A stretch of DNA of 64,000 nucleotides from Porphyromonas catoniae ATCC 51270. GTDB lineage: Bacteria > Bacteroidota > Bacteroidia > Bacteroidales > Porphyromonadaceae. Under the pieces are notes generated by a model. The model had not been told where the DNA came from. It did no database searches and worked only from the letters and a program-made list of their open reading frames with translations. The position numbers were made by a program, and so were the translations under genes. Position 1 is the first letter of the stretch. Each line of letters begins with the position of its first letter. The stretch spans positions 104,638-168,637 of the forward strand of contig NZ_JDFF01000025.1 in the NCBI RefSeq assembly GCF_000565015.1, in the 5' to 3' direction. Of this stretch, positions 54,335-63,840 are shown piece by piece.

Positions 54335-55834
54335 ATGCAAGCAAATAAGATCATCCTAGCACTGGGGCTTACCCTGGTGCTAGGACTCTTTGCTTCCTGT
54401 AGAGGCAAGGAGAGTCCAGACCCTAAGCCAAATCCCCAAAATCCTCAGTCGGGCATCGTCATTAAGGATGGCGTACTTACGGCTTATCCCGAGAAGGAGA
54501 TAAAGGACGGCACTGTGAGCCTCCCCAGCGTTAAGGAAATAGCACCTAAGGTCTTTGAAGGCTATAAGACGCTGAAGAAGGTTGAGGCGTCTGCCCTTGT
54601 GAAGATTGGGGCTTCGGCCTTCAAGGGCTCATCCCTCACTTCGCTCACCCTCGGGGCAACTGTCCCCGAGACGGTGTATGATGCTTTCTCTGGGACACCA
54701 GAGGATAAAGCTCTTAACGTACCAGCTGACAAGGTCGATGCCTACAAGGACTTCGCCCTCAAGCATGGCTTCCGCTCGATTAACGGCACAGTGCTATCCG
54801 CTGGTAAGGAGATAAAGGACGGCGTACTGACCTCCTATCCCTCGAGCCTGACACCCTCCGATGGGATTGTCCGCCTAGATGGAGTGAAGGAGATCGCAGC
54901 TGGTGTCTTTGCTGGCAATACACACCTTAAAGAGGTGCATATCCCGGGTGTGAAGAAGGTCGGAGCAGGAGCTTTTAAGGGTTGCTCGTCTCTTATGAAG
55001 GTCGACTTCGGAGCAGAGCAACATCCCCCCTTCGCTATCAATGAGACAGACCCCTCCATGGGCACGGCAGAGGATGCCTTCTGGGGTACACCCGAGGACA
55101 AGGTACTCGTCTTTAATCCCAAGAATAACCCTAATTACCTCGTCTATCTAGAGTATATCGCACGTCACCACTTTGCACGGCTTGATGGGATTGAGATCCC
55201 AGAGACGCTTGAGGCCTCCAAGTATGAGGTGAAGGGTGGGACACTTACGCGGATTAAGGATAACAATGCCCTTGTGGGGCTTGGACGTAATGGGGTACTC
55301 ATCCTGCCGAGCAGTATCAAGAAGATTGGTGATGGGGTCTTTAGCGGTCGGTTCCAAAACTTCAAAGTCATCTACGGCGAAGGAGTAGAGGAGATCGGAA
55401 ATAATGCCTTTAGTGAATGTGGTAGCCTCACGTTCGCTCACTTCCCCAAGCTCAAGAAGGTTGGCGAACTCGTGTTTGAGCGTAATGGAGCACTCTCTAC
55501 CTTGAACTTCCCCGCCCTTGAGACTATTGGTGCGCTTGCCTTCAATAGCTCTGGCGCGGTGAACCCCATCCGCATCACTTACCTCAGTCTACCTAAGGTC
55601 AAGAAGATCGGGCGTGGCGTCCTCGAAGGGCGATATGAAAAGCCCATAACGCTCCTCTTTGGTGCAAAGCCCGAGGTAGATATGACGCCCTACAAGGATG
55701 ATATGCCTCAGGACGGCAGTGTGACCTTCCACGGCATGATCTCGCCTGTACTCTACGTCTCGCCTGCCGACAAGGCTAGCTATAACCTCACGGGGGATAA
55801 GTGGCTTGGCTTCACCGTTAAGGAACTGAAGTAG
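54335..55834 (+). CDS. BspA-like LRR surface lipoprotein, paralogue 2
   Basis: The signal peptide (QANKIILALGLTLVLGLFASC) starts at ATG 54335; the frame extends further upstream, but that would overlap the previous gene and hide the signal peptide. The linker (RGKESPDPKPNPQNPQSG) and first repeat block (YPEKEIKDGTVSLPSVKEI...AFKGSSLTSLTLGATVP) are very close to those of the upstream gene, also at DNA level near 52980 and 54480. The second block has diverged and carries an insertion (HPPFAINETDPSMG). LRR_5 repeats continue to the end. The pair arose by tandem duplication, and they are probably co-transcribed. Confidence 0.85.
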   Translation: MQANKIILALGLTLVLGLFASCRGKESPDPKPNPQNPQSGIVIKDGVLTAYPEKEIKDGTVSLPSVKEIAPKVFEGYKTLKKVEASALVKIGASAFKGSSLTSLTLGATVPETVYDAFSGTPEDKALNVPADKVDAYKDFALKHGFRSINGTVLSAGKEIKDGVLTSYPSSLTPSDGIVRLDGVKEIAAGVFAGNTHLKEVHIPGVKKVGAGAFKGCSSLMKVDFGAEQHPPFAINETDPSMGTAEDAFWGTPEDKVLVFNPKNNPNYLVYLEYIARHHFARLDGIEIPETLEASKYEVKGGTLTRIKDNNALVGLGRNGVLILPSSIKKIGDGVFSGRFQNFKVIYGEGVEEIGNNAFSECGSLTFAHFPKLKKVGELVFERNGALSTLNFPALETIGALAFNSSGAVNPIRITYLSLPKVKKIGRGVLEGRYEKPITLLFGAKPEVDMTPYKDDMPQDGSVTFHGMISPVLYVSPADKASYNLTGDKWLGFTVKELK

Positions 55835-55884
55835 CCCATATCCTCATCCCTTCTACCACGGGTGCTTGTCACCCTTCTCACGAA

Positions 55885-55978
55885 ACCCTAGCTAGGGTTA
55901 CCCAGAGACCCTTGCTAGGATTGCTTTAGGAGTCCTTGCAAGGGTTGCTTACTTGACCCTTGCAAGGCTCTCCCTCGA
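55885..55978. repeat. Family D array: 4 dyad units, 23-24-bp period
   Basis: Cores ACCCTAGCTAGGG, ACCCTTGCTAGG, TCCTTGCAAGGG and ACCCTTGCAAGG start at 55885, 55908, 55932 and 55956. Each is a near-perfect dyad CCCTWGCWAGGG, with about 11 bases between cores. It lies between the BspA-like paralogue and the next lipoprotein gene, where no terminator is otherwise obvious. Confidence 0.75.
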
Positions 55979-56053
55979 GGGGTAAATAGCGGGAGTGGAT
56001 TACCCATATCCCTTTCCCTCTTCACCCCTCTGCTCTTTACTTATCATGGCTTT

Positions 56054-57316
56054 ATGAAGATCCATTCATCCCTCTCTTTGCTCCTAGTAACCGTAGCCCT
56101 GATCTCAGGGTGCAGGAGCAAAACGAACGAGCCTACTCCAGCACCCAAACCCTCCCCCAAGGAGCAACCCAAGAAGCCCGATGAACCCAAGCCTCATAAG
56201 CCCTACGAAGGCTATGAGGGCTACACGCTGCTGCATGACGGGGGGCAGGCACGCTACCATTATAATGAGTTTGTAGAAGTAGCAGTGTCACCTCACCTTT
56301 TCCTACTTGACCGAACGGGGAAGCATGTGGGGGATGCCTTGGCTGACCTAAATAAAGACTACGAGGGGCATAAGGATATCTGTGAGACACAGCTGTCAGA
56401 GGCGGGTAGTTACATCGCTCTACTGGCTAAGTATGACTTCTCGGAGAGTAAGCACGCCTCTCGCCTGCTCCTGCTTGACCGAAAGAGCCTCAAGATCCAG
56501 CGGAACATACGTATCGAGGAGCCGAATGATGATAATTGGGTGCGCCAGAGCTTCACCCTCTCCGACGGATCCACCTACCTTGCCTTCTCGAAGCGGTCCT
56601 TCTATCGCTTGACACCAGAGGATGGTAAGCTAAGCCCAATCACCGTTGGCGGAGCTTGGGAATATCCATTGGATGCGGCTTCATGGGAGGATAAGGGGTA
56701 TTTCTTCCGAAGGCATGATCGGGTAGCCCTACAATTCTCAATAGGCTCCACGAGCAGTACCTCTATAGAGATTGTGCATAAGGGTGCTACGCTGGTGAGG
56801 GTTTACAAGGCTGGAGGTGCGTATCTCATACTTAGGGATTCGTCTAACCGCTATTACCTCTTCTCCATGAAGGAGGGGAGGGTATTGGCTCGCTTCACCC
56901 TAACGGAGAGTGCTGGGCGTACGATGGTCTATGATGCAGAGACACAGATGATCTTCTTCGCAGGGGCTTCTCCAGAGACGAAGGAGCGCACGGTATATCG
57001 GGTTACCCTTGCAAAAGACACACCGGCGGAGACCATTCAGCACCTAGAGGCCAAGCTCTACTATCGCGTCTCGGGACGTACCGAGAGCGATAGCAAGGTG
57101 GGGCTACAGATGACGCTTGGGATTAATGCCGATCTTCGCCAGCTCTATGTGTCATGGCTTGACCAAGGACGTGGAGGCCCACTGCTACATCATCTCTCGA
57201 AGGTCGTGACGCTACCTCTAACAACCTCGGAGGATTTACCCGTAAAGCGCCTCGGTCTCTATGACTTTCACTTCGCTGCTGACCTCAGGGAGATTTTCCT
57301 GAACACCTCTCGGTAG
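56054..57316 (+). CDS. Surface lipoprotein of unknown function, propeller-like
   Basis: The signal peptide ends VALISGC and is followed by RSKTNEPTPAPKPSPKE, a long Pro/Lys/Glu linker to about residue 53 that resembles the linkers of the three lipoproteins before it. The body is a run of beta-strand segments with recurrent patterns such as LFLLDRTGKHV, RLLLLDRKSLKIQRNI and YYLFSMKEGRVLARF, which suggests a beta-propeller. I recognise no family. Its position suggests co-regulation with the BspA-like genes; it has the family D array just upstream and a strong hairpin downstream. Confidence 0.65.
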   Translation: MKIHSSLSLLLVTVALISGCRSKTNEPTPAPKPSPKEQPKKPDEPKPHKPYEGYEGYTLLHDGGQARYHYNEFVEVAVSPHLFLLDRTGKHVGDALADLNKDYEGHKDICETQLSEAGSYIALLAKYDFSESKHASRLLLLDRKSLKIQRNIRIEEPNDDNWVRQSFTLSDGSTYLAFSKRSFYRLTPEDGKLSPITVGGAWEYPLDAASWEDKGYFFRRHDRVALQFSIGSTSSTSIEIVHKGATLVRVYKAGGAYLILRDSSNRYYLFSMKEGRVLARFTLTESAGRTMVYDAETQMIFFAGASPETKERTVYRVTLAKDTPAETIQHLEAKLYYRVSGRTESDSKVGLQMTLGINADLRQLYVSWLDQGRGGPLLHHLSKVVTLPLTTSEDLPVKRLGLYDFHFAADLREIFLNTSR

Positions 57317-57362
57317 CCAAGGTATGTAGCCCTAGTATCGTCTCTTTAGGGACGATAATAAA

Positions 57363-57402
57363 GATCACCCCCTCAATACGCTGTGGTATTGAGGGGGTGG
57401 TC
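57363..57402. terminator. Bidirectional terminator hairpin
   Basis: GATCACCCCCTCAATAC (57363-57379) pairs with GTATTGAGGGGGTGGTC (57386-57402) with a 6-base loop. It lies between the convergent lipoprotein (+) and phosphatase (-) genes. Confidence 0.8.
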
Positions 57403-57464
57403 TCTTTGGGGAAGAGAGGAGCTATCCCATCGGATTCCTCGTAGGGTGATACAGGGAAGGGGGC

Positions 57465-59132
57465 TTAGTCTTCATCGAAGGCCTCGGTAATCGGATGACC
57501 GATGCAACCCGAGGGGTACTGGGTCTTCAAGAGAGCAGCCAGCGTGGCAGCGATGTCCGTGATATAGGTCTCACGATAGAGATGCCCAGAGCGAATGCTC
57601 TTACCCATGAAGATGAGGGGGATGTGTGTGTCGTAGGGTGACCAGACGCCGTGTGTTGTGCCTCTTGGCGTCTCTGCACTCCCCTTGGAGTACCACCCTG
57701 GGTCTGGGACGACGAAGATGTCCCCACTGCGTCCCTTGCGGTAGCCATTGATGATACGAGTCTTAATAGCCTCGGGTATGGGGGCATTTACTACATCGGC
57801 TGCTGGGATGGCGTAGGCTACCCCTGGGAGCTTATCCTTGAGCGCCTTGCTAATCGCACGTTGTAGGGCAAGGCGGTCAATGTTGAGGGCGTCAAGGCGT
57901 GCATCATCGAAGAATACCTGATAGTTGAAATAAGCCTGTACGACCTTTGCCTCAGAGCCTATGAAGGCACGTGCAGCAGAGTCGATGATCGAGCGTGCGA
58001 TGTCGGAGCGAAGAGCCTCACCTGGGATCTTGTGGTCACGGTTAAAGGTGAGGTTGTGCGCAGCTGCATGATCTGCGGTGAGGATGAATAGGTATCCGGC
58101 CTCGCCAACCTTCCTACCTAGGTAGTTGAGAAAGAACGCTAGTTCGCGGTCGAGGCGTAGGTAGGTGTCCTCGGTCTCCACAGCAAATGTCCCGTAGCGA
58201 TGCCCGATGTAGTCCGTGGCAGAGAGACTCATAGCTAGGAAATCGGTCTCCTTGCCTTCGCCTAGATGTTCGCCTTCGATAGCTGCCTTAGCCATTTCAA
58301 AGGTCAGAGTATTACCAAAGGGGGTTGTGCGGATGACCCCAAGACCATTGGTCTTCATCAGTGCCTTGGTGTCGAGGGGGAGGGTAGCAGGTACTTCACC
58401 CTTCTTGCCCCAGGGCTGTTCGTAGTCAGTCTTATCAGCTGTGCTCTCACGATAGGTCTTGAGATCGTAGAGAGGCTTCCAACCTTGACTGAGGAGCTCC
58501 TTCACCCTCCCACGGGCATTGAACTTTTTCACCCAATCGGGAAGCTCTGTACGATAGTAGGTGCTTGTGATGAAGTTACCCGAGGCGTCATCAAGCCAAT
58601 AAGCGCCGTTTGTCGTATGACCAGCGGGGAGGATAGAGGCTCTGTCCTTGATCGCAATGCCAATGGTCTTTGACCGGAAGTTCGTAGCAATGCGTAGTTC
58701 GTCAGCAATGGTGGTCGTGAGGAGGTTGCGAGGGGACATTTGTCCGCTCTTGCCATTGGGTACGCCCACGGATGCCACGAGGGTATCCTGCGTGCAGTAG
58801 ATAGGCTTCCCGTCCTTATAGAAGTCATTACCTGCGATGCCATGGATAGAGGGTACGCTACCTGTATGTACGGAGCTGTGGCCGATGGCGGTATAGGCAG
58901 GGATGTAGTTGATGCGTGTATTCTCGCAGTTGAAGCCCTCAGAGAGTAGCCGTTTGAAGCCTCCATCCACAAAGCGTGCCTGGTAACGGTAGAGGTAGTC
59001 CCAAGTCATCTGGTCTACCATCATCGTCACAACAAGGCGTGGACGGCCATGCTGTGTCGCTTGGACTTGCCCCGTAGAGAAGAGCGCAAGGAGAGAAAAA
59101 GCAAGGAGACGAAGAGTAGTCATTCGTATCAT
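57465..59132 (-). CDS. PafA-type alkaline phosphatase, exported
   Basis: The exported enzyme belongs to the alkaline phosphatase superfamily and most resembles the phosphate-irrepressible PafA monoesterase of Bacteroidota. After a signal peptide (ends FSTGQVQA) come MVDQMTWDYL (metal-binding Asp), the nucleophile Thr in INYIPAYTAIGHSS, the HGIAGNDFY motif with the substrate-contacting Asn, and the IAIKDRASI segment whose K-x-R pair matches Lys162/Arg164 of PafA. LTADHAAAHN and GTTHGVWSPYDTHIP supply further metal ligands. Length 555 is usual. It would release inorganic phosphate in the periplasm. It is the last gene of the thioesterase-mutS-prmA unit; ATG 59123 is an equally good start. Confidence 0.88.
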   Translation of the reverse strand: MIRMTTLRLLAFSLLALFSTGQVQATQHGRPRLVVTMMVDQMTWDYLYRYQARFVDGGFKRLLSEGFNCENTRINYIPAYTAIGHSSVHTGSVPSIHGIAGNDFYKDGKPIYCTQDTLVASVGVPNGKSGQMSPRNLLTTTIADELRIATNFRSKTIGIAIKDRASILPAGHTTNGAYWLDDASGNFITSTYYRTELPDWVKKFNARGRVKELLSQGWKPLYDLKTYRESTADKTDYEQPWGKKGEVPATLPLDTKALMKTNGLGVIRTTPFGNTLTFEMAKAAIEGEHLGEGKETDFLAMSLSATDYIGHRYGTFAVETEDTYLRLDRELAFFLNYLGRKVGEAGYLFILTADHAAAHNLTFNRDHKIPGEALRSDIARSIIDSAARAFIGSEAKVVQAYFNYQVFFDDARLDALNIDRLALQRAISKALKDKLPGVAYAIPAADVVNAPIPEAIKTRIINGYRKGRSGDIFVVPDPGWYSKGSAETPRGTTHGVWSPYDTHIPLIFMGKSIRSGHLYRETYITDIAATLAALLKTQYPSGCIGHPITEAFDED

Positions 59133-59176
59133 GAGTCGATTTGTTTGATGAGTTTACTCGTGTAGGGGTGTAAGGG

Positions 59177-60052
59177 TTAGGGATGGAGGAGCTCAACGAG
59201 TGACCAACGATTATGTACCACGTTGGCTACGAATTGTAGTCCAAGCTCCTCACCACGTGCCACGAGCAGGGGAATATCCTCCTCATAGAAGCCACTGAGT
59301 AGGAGCCTACTGCCCGAGCGCATGACCGCTGTATAGCGAGGCATATCCTCCAGGAGGATGTTGCGGGTGATGTTAGCAAGAATGAGGTCATAGGGTGCTT
59401 TGCTCTCAAGGGTAGAGGCATCGCCACAGATGATCTCATCTATAGAGACATTATTGAGGGAGGCATTCTCTTGTACATTCTCATAGGCCCAAGGGTCTAT
59501 GTCAATAGCTGTGAGTGAACCAGCACCACGCTTGAGGGCGATGATACCGAGTATCCCCGTACCACAGCCCATGTCTAGTACACGTAGTCCCCGAAGGTCA
59601 TGACCAAGGAGCCAAGAGCAGATGAGTGAGGTGGTCTCGTGGTTACCTGTGCCAAAGGCCATCTTGGGACTAATAATGATTTCCAATGGGAGCTCTGGCT
59701 GTGGCTCATGGAAAGGCGCGCGGATGAGACACTGCCCTTCGCCTAGGAGTATGGGTTGGAAGTAGTGTTTCTCCCACTCCTCATTCCAATTAACCTCGGG
59801 GAGGAGCTCCGTAGTGTACTCGTAGGAGAAACCCTCTAGAGGGAAGGAGGAGAGGAGCTCTTGTGTAGCCTCTTCACTATAGTCCTGCTCAGGGATGAAG
59901 GCCTTAATCGCTCCCTCACTCTGCTCAAAGCTCTCGAACCCAATCGTACCAAGCTCGGAGATGAGCCAGTCACTGAGGTCTTCGTCGGATAGTGAGGATG
60001 GGGTCTCAGTCGTGGGGTAGTGGTAGCGCAGTGTGAGCTGTAGATAGGGCAT
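59177..60052 (-). CDS. prmA: Ribosomal protein L11 methyltransferase
   Basis: PrmA trimethylates ribosomal protein L11. The N-terminal L11-binding domain (to about residue 100, with EVNWNEEWEKHYFQPI) precedes the Rossmann domain: AFGTGNHETTSLICSWL, the SAM motif VLDMGCGTGILGI, AIDIDPWA, and LILANITRNIL (NxxxN-type motif). Length 291 is usual. It lies 14 bases after mutS and 44 bases before pafA on the same strand. Confidence 0.93.
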   Translation of the reverse strand: MPYLQLTLRYHYPTTETPSSLSDEDLSDWLISELGTIGFESFEQSEGAIKAFIPEQDYSEEATQELLSSFPLEGFSYEYTTELLPEVNWNEEWEKHYFQPILLGEGQCLIRAPFHEPQPELPLEIIISPKMAFGTGNHETTSLICSWLLGHDLRGLRVLDMGCGTGILGIIALKRGAGSLTAIDIDPWAYENVQENASLNNVSIDEIICGDASTLESKAPYDLILANITRNILLEDMPRYTAVMRSGSRLLLSGFYEEDIPLLVARGEELGLQFVANVVHNRWSLVELLHP

Positions 60053-60066
60053 AGGGGCTGATGGTG

Positions 60067-62718
60067 TTACTGAGGGGTGGTTAGGAGACGCTGTATCTCG
60101 CAGAGCTTATTCAGAGCCTCAAGAGGGGTTAGGCTATTGATGTCTACCCGGAGGAGTCGCTCTCGTATATCGGAGAGGACAGGGTCATCGAGCTGGAAGA
60201 AGCTCATCTGTACGCCCTGTACACCTTCGGTGGTTGTAGTGCTGGGCTTCTTTGCCTTTGTAATCTTAATCTCCGTGCCTAGTCCTGTTACCTCATGGAT
60301 ATGTGCCTCCTCAAGCTGTACAAGGATCTCAGTGGCTCGTTGTGTGATGCTCTGGGGCATACCACCGAGGCGTGCCACTTGGATACCAAAGCTATGCTCG
60401 CTACCACCCGGTATGAGCTTGCGTAGGAAGAGCATTTTCCCCTCGATCTCTCGGGCAGAGACATTGAAGTTCTTCACTCGCTCTAGTCTATTCTCTAGAT
60501 CGTTCAGCTCGTGATAGTGGGTGGCAAAAAGCGTCTTGGGGCGACCATGCCTATTATCGTGTAGGTACTCGATGATTGCCCAAGCAATGGAGATCCCGTC
60601 ATAGGTGCTCGTGCCACGCCCTAGCTCATCAAAGAGGATGAGAGATCGGTCGGAGAGATTATTGAGTATGCTTGCTGCCTCCTGCATCTCTACCATGAAG
60701 GTCGATTCGCCTCGAGAGATGTTGTCCGAAGCCCCCACACGGGTGAATATCCCATCCACAAGGCCTATGTGTGCTGCCTCTGCAGGGACGAAGGATCCAA
60801 TCTGTGCCAGTAGAGTGATGAGCGCTGTCTGGCGAAGGAGGGCGGACTTACCACTCATATTGGGACCCGTGATGACCATGATCTGGGTCTCCTTCTGATC
60901 TAGGTGTACGTCGTTCGGCACGTAAGACTCTCCGAAGGGAAGCTGCTTCTCAATCACGGGGTGTCGCCCTTGCTTGATGTCCAGCACTGTACCCTCATCT
61001 ACTACGGGGCAGACATATCGGTTTGCTTCGGCACACGAAGCAAATGAGACGAGGCAGTCTAGCTCTGCCAAGGTGCGTGCATTACGCTGTAGGAGTTGGA
61101 TGTGTCGAGATAGACGAGCGATAAGCTCCGAGTAGAGCCGTGCCTCAATTGCCGCAATACGTTCCTCGGCTCCGAGGATCTTCTCCTCATATTCCTTTAG
61201 TTCGGGGAAGATATATCGCTCTGCTCCTACGAGCGTCTGCTTGCGTGTCCAAGTCTCGGGGACACTCTTCGTATGCTGGGAGCGTACCTCTACATAGTAG
61301 CCAAAGACATTATTGAAAGCGATCTTCAGTGGAATGCCAGCCTTTCGGCTCTCTCTGTCCTGTAGGTGTACGAGATAGTCCTTGCCGTGTGAGGAGAGGT
61401 TGCGAAGCTCATCAAGTTCCTCATTAATACCCGAGGCGATGACGGCTCCTCGTCCAAGGGCAATCGGAGGCTCATCAGTAAGGCTTCGCTCTATGTCGAG
61501 GATGACTTCTTCGTTTGTCTCAAACCGCTCAGCCATCCTATGTAGCTCTTCTCCCTCAGCCTTGCTCAGTAGGGAGGCAATTTGTGCCGTAGAGCGAAGC
61601 GAATGTGCTATGACCCGTGTCTCTCGTGGTGATATACGCCCGAGGGCAACCTTGGAGGCCATTCGCTCCAGATCCCCTATACCCATCATGTGCTCGCCTA
61701 GCGTACGGCGTAGCTCTGCGTCACGTACTAGTGCTGCCACGACCTGCTGACGGCGGTGGATCTCGGGCAATTCGATGAGTGGGAACGAGAGCCAGTGTCG
61801 TAGTAGGCGTCCCCCCATTGGGGTCACGGTAGCATCCAGCACGTCTAGTAGGCTCTTCCCGCCTTCATAGCTCATCGGCTGTAATATCTCTAGGCTACGG
61901 AAGGTAAAGCTATCTAGTCGCATCGTACCTAGTCGGTCGATACTGCGAAGGGTGGTGATATGCCCCAGCTCGTTGTGACTGGTCAGCTCTAGATAGTTTA
62001 GGATAGCACCTGCTGAGGCAATGGAGAGCCTTTTGTTCTCTAGCCCTAAGCCTTTGAGGCTCTTCACGCCGAGCTGGTTTTGGAGCTTCTGACGATTGTT
62101 CTCTACGGCGAATGTCCAGTCCTCCACCTCGAAGACGAAGCCTCGGTAGGCAAATGTTCGATCGAAAGCTCCCCGTGCCTTGCGCTCTACGAGTACTTCC
62201 TTGGGTAGATACGAAGAGAGGAGCTTGTCGAGGTGCTCGTTGGTACCCTCTGATACGAGGAATTCTCCCGTTGATATGTCCAGCAGTGAGATGCTTCCTA
62301 GACCATTGTCAGTGAGGTACACAGCTGCCAGATAATTGTTCTCCTTGTTCTTCAGCACGTTGTCTCCGAGGACGACACCCGGAGTTACGAGCTCTGTTAT
62401 CCCACGCTTGACGAGCTTCTTTGTTTGCTTGGGGTCTTCTAGTTGATCACAGATCGCCACGCGCTTCCCCGCTCTGACCAGCTTGGGTAGATAGGTATCT
62501 AATGCATGATGCGGGAAGCCCGCCAGCTCCACGTGTGCAGCTGAGCCATTGGCTCGCTTGGTGAGTGTAATCCCTAGGATCTCGGAGGCTGTGATCGCAT
62601 CCTCACTGAAGGTCTCATAGAAGTCCCCTACCCGAAAGAGTAAGACTGCATCTGGATGCTTGGCCTTAATCTCTAGGTACTGCTTCATTAAGGGGGTTTC
62701 TACGATTTTCTTTGCCAT
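60067..62718 (-). CDS. mutS: DNA mismatch repair protein MutS
   Basis: MutS recognises mismatches and starts repair with MutL. Domain I has the mismatch-binding LLFRVGDFYETF motif (Phe-x-Glu) near residue 35. The connector, lever and clamp domains follow. The ATPase shows ITGPNMSGKSALLRQTALI (Walker A), LILFDELGRGTSTYDG (Walker B and signature), and ATHYHEL. Length 883 is full; frame is intact. It lies 50 bases after the thioesterase gene. In a genome with two apparent slippage frameshifts, the intact mutS argues against a simple mutator state. Confidence 0.96.
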   Translation of the reverse strand: MAKKIVETPLMKQYLEIKAKHPDAVLLFRVGDFYETFSEDAITASEILGITLTKRANGSAAHVELAGFPHHALDTYLPKLVRAGKRVAICDQLEDPKQTKKLVKRGITELVTPGVVLGDNVLKNKENNYLAAVYLTDNGLGSISLLDISTGEFLVSEGTNEHLDKLLSSYLPKEVLVERKARGAFDRTFAYRGFVFEVEDWTFAVENNRQKLQNQLGVKSLKGLGLENKRLSIASAGAILNYLELTSHNELGHITTLRSIDRLGTMRLDSFTFRSLEILQPMSYEGGKSLLDVLDATVTPMGGRLLRHWLSFPLIELPEIHRRQQVVAALVRDAELRRTLGEHMMGIGDLERMASKVALGRISPRETRVIAHSLRSTAQIASLLSKAEGEELHRMAERFETNEEVILDIERSLTDEPPIALGRGAVIASGINEELDELRNLSSHGKDYLVHLQDRESRKAGIPLKIAFNNVFGYYVEVRSQHTKSVPETWTRKQTLVGAERYIFPELKEYEEKILGAEERIAAIEARLYSELIARLSRHIQLLQRNARTLAELDCLVSFASCAEANRYVCPVVDEGTVLDIKQGRHPVIEKQLPFGESYVPNDVHLDQKETQIMVITGPNMSGKSALLRQTALITLLAQIGSFVPAEAAHIGLVDGIFTRVGASDNISRGESTFMVEMQEAASILNNLSDRSLILFDELGRGTSTYDGISIAWAIIEYLHDNRHGRPKTLFATHYHELNDLENRLERVKNFNVSAREIEGKMLFLRKLIPGGSEHSFGIQVARLGGMPQSITQRATEILVQLEEAHIHEVTGLGTEIKITKAKKPSTTTTEGVQGVQMSFFQLDDPVLSDIRERLLRVDINSLTPLEALNKLCEIQRLLTTPQ

Positions 62719-62768
62719 GAGCTAGGGGTAAAGGGGCAATTAATAAAGGAATATCGTTGGTCTAAAGT

Positions 62769-63167
62769 CTAGCGAAGGACGTCCTTCAAGAGCTCGGCAA
62801 AGAACTCTCCTCGTGTGAGCTGACCATCTTTGACCAGCACACACTCTACTTCGCCCTGGGCTGCTAGGCTGCCATCTGTGTGTAGGATGTCTTGGTAGAA
62901 GGTAAGTTTAGGCCCACGCATAGCACAGTGTAGAGCTGAGCGAAAGTGATCTCCACTTTTCAGGCTCTTCTTGTAGGAGATGGTGACTTTTGAGACGAAG
63001 GCATCCAGTCCGTCCTCGTGCATCTGGCCGAAGTTCACGCCTAGGCTCTCGAGGAACTCATGGCGGGTATGCTCCATGTAGTGTTGGTAATTGGCGTTAT
63101 TCACCACGCCCTGAAGGTCGCACTCGTAGTCACGTACCTTCATGTCTAGTGCAAATATGTGATCCAA
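62769..63167 (-). CDS. Hotdog-fold acyl-CoA thioesterase (YbgC/FadM type)
   Basis: A 4HBT hotdog protein with the signature YECDLQGVVNNANYQHYMEHTR, in which the Asp acts in catalysis (D-x-x-G-V-V). It hydrolyses an acyl-CoA or acyl-ACP thioester; chain preference cannot be read. Length 132 is usual. It heads the unit that continues with mutS 50 bases downstream. TAACTTTG lies 35 bases upstream. Confidence 0.88.
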   Translation of the reverse strand: MDHIFALDMKVRDYECDLQGVVNNANYQHYMEHTRHEFLESLGVNFGQMHEDGLDAFVSKVTISYKKSLKSGDHFRSALHCAMRGPKLTFYQDILHTDGSLAAQGEVECVLVKDGQLTRGEFFAELLKDVLR

Positions 63168-63201
63168 AATAGACGTCTGCGTTAAGTTACTAATGACTTG
63201 A

Positions 63202-63209
63202 CAAAGTTA
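63202..63209 (-). promoter_or_regulatory. Promoter -7 element (TAACTTTG) of thioesterase-mutS unit
   Basis: CAAAGTTA on the + strand is a TAnnTTTG match on the minus strand, 35 bases before ATG 63167. Confidence 0.5.
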
Positions 63210-63454
63210 ATCCAAAACCACTAACCCTCTAACCGCTCCCTCTCTATCCGCAGGTGGATATGGTCTTGTCCCTCGAGATGGTTGCTCTCCTGTGTTGTTG
63301 GGTGTGGTCGTCGCACTATTGGTCGAGATAACCTTTAGGGGGAGTTGTTTATCGTGGGGTGTATTCTCCTGAGCCGCTCGGATGGTCGGAGTGTAGCCGT
63401 TCTGTGTAGGTTGTTGTAATGGGTTGATTTTGTAGCGTTTGTGAAGGTGTATAA

Positions 63455-63563
63455 CGAGTTACCATAAGTCGTCTTGGCGAGTTATGGTAACTCTCTTTGG
63501 TGAGTTACCATAACTTGTTTGAGCGATTTACCATAACTCTCTCTGACGAGTTACCACAACTCG
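63455..63563. repeat. Family A array 7: 5 dyad units, 23-bp period
   Basis: Units start at 63456, 63479, 63502, 63525 and 63548, exactly 23 bp apart, with centres CCA, TGG, CCA, CCA, CCA. CGTTTGTGAAGG (63436-63447) precedes it by 8 bases, and CACTTTTGG (63571-63579) follows; GCACTTTT-like flanks also adjoin arrays 1 and 3. The surrounding 63210-63454 and 63580-63807 hold no gene. Confidence 0.9.
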
Positions 63564-63807
63564 TGAAGTACACTTTTGGGTTAGTTTGTAATGTTTTTAT
63601 TTCTAGTGTGTTATGCGGTGTTATTTTGGGGTAAAAAGGTGGAGCTTTGTGGCCGGGAAGTGTATGCTTGGTGGTGTTGCAGTTGTGCAGTGTGGAGGGG
63701 AAGAGTTATTGTATTTTGTCTTTACTCATTATTATATGAGTTTTGTCTTGCGAGACTAGGAAGGTCCTGAGGTGTGGCAAGTATTGTCTTGCAGTGTTGT
63801 TCTTTCA

Positions 63808-63840
63808 TTTGGAGATGTTGTTGTAAAAGCAGTACCTTTG
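63808..63840 (+). promoter_or_regulatory. Strong promoter P1 facing right edge
   Basis: TTTG (63808-63811) and TACCTTTG (63833-63840) are 21 bases apart, a full Bacteroidota promoter. The bases before the -7 element (AAAAGCAGTACCTTTGC) are nearly identical to those of P2, 157 bases downstream. No coding frame starts between the two. Confidence 0.7.
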
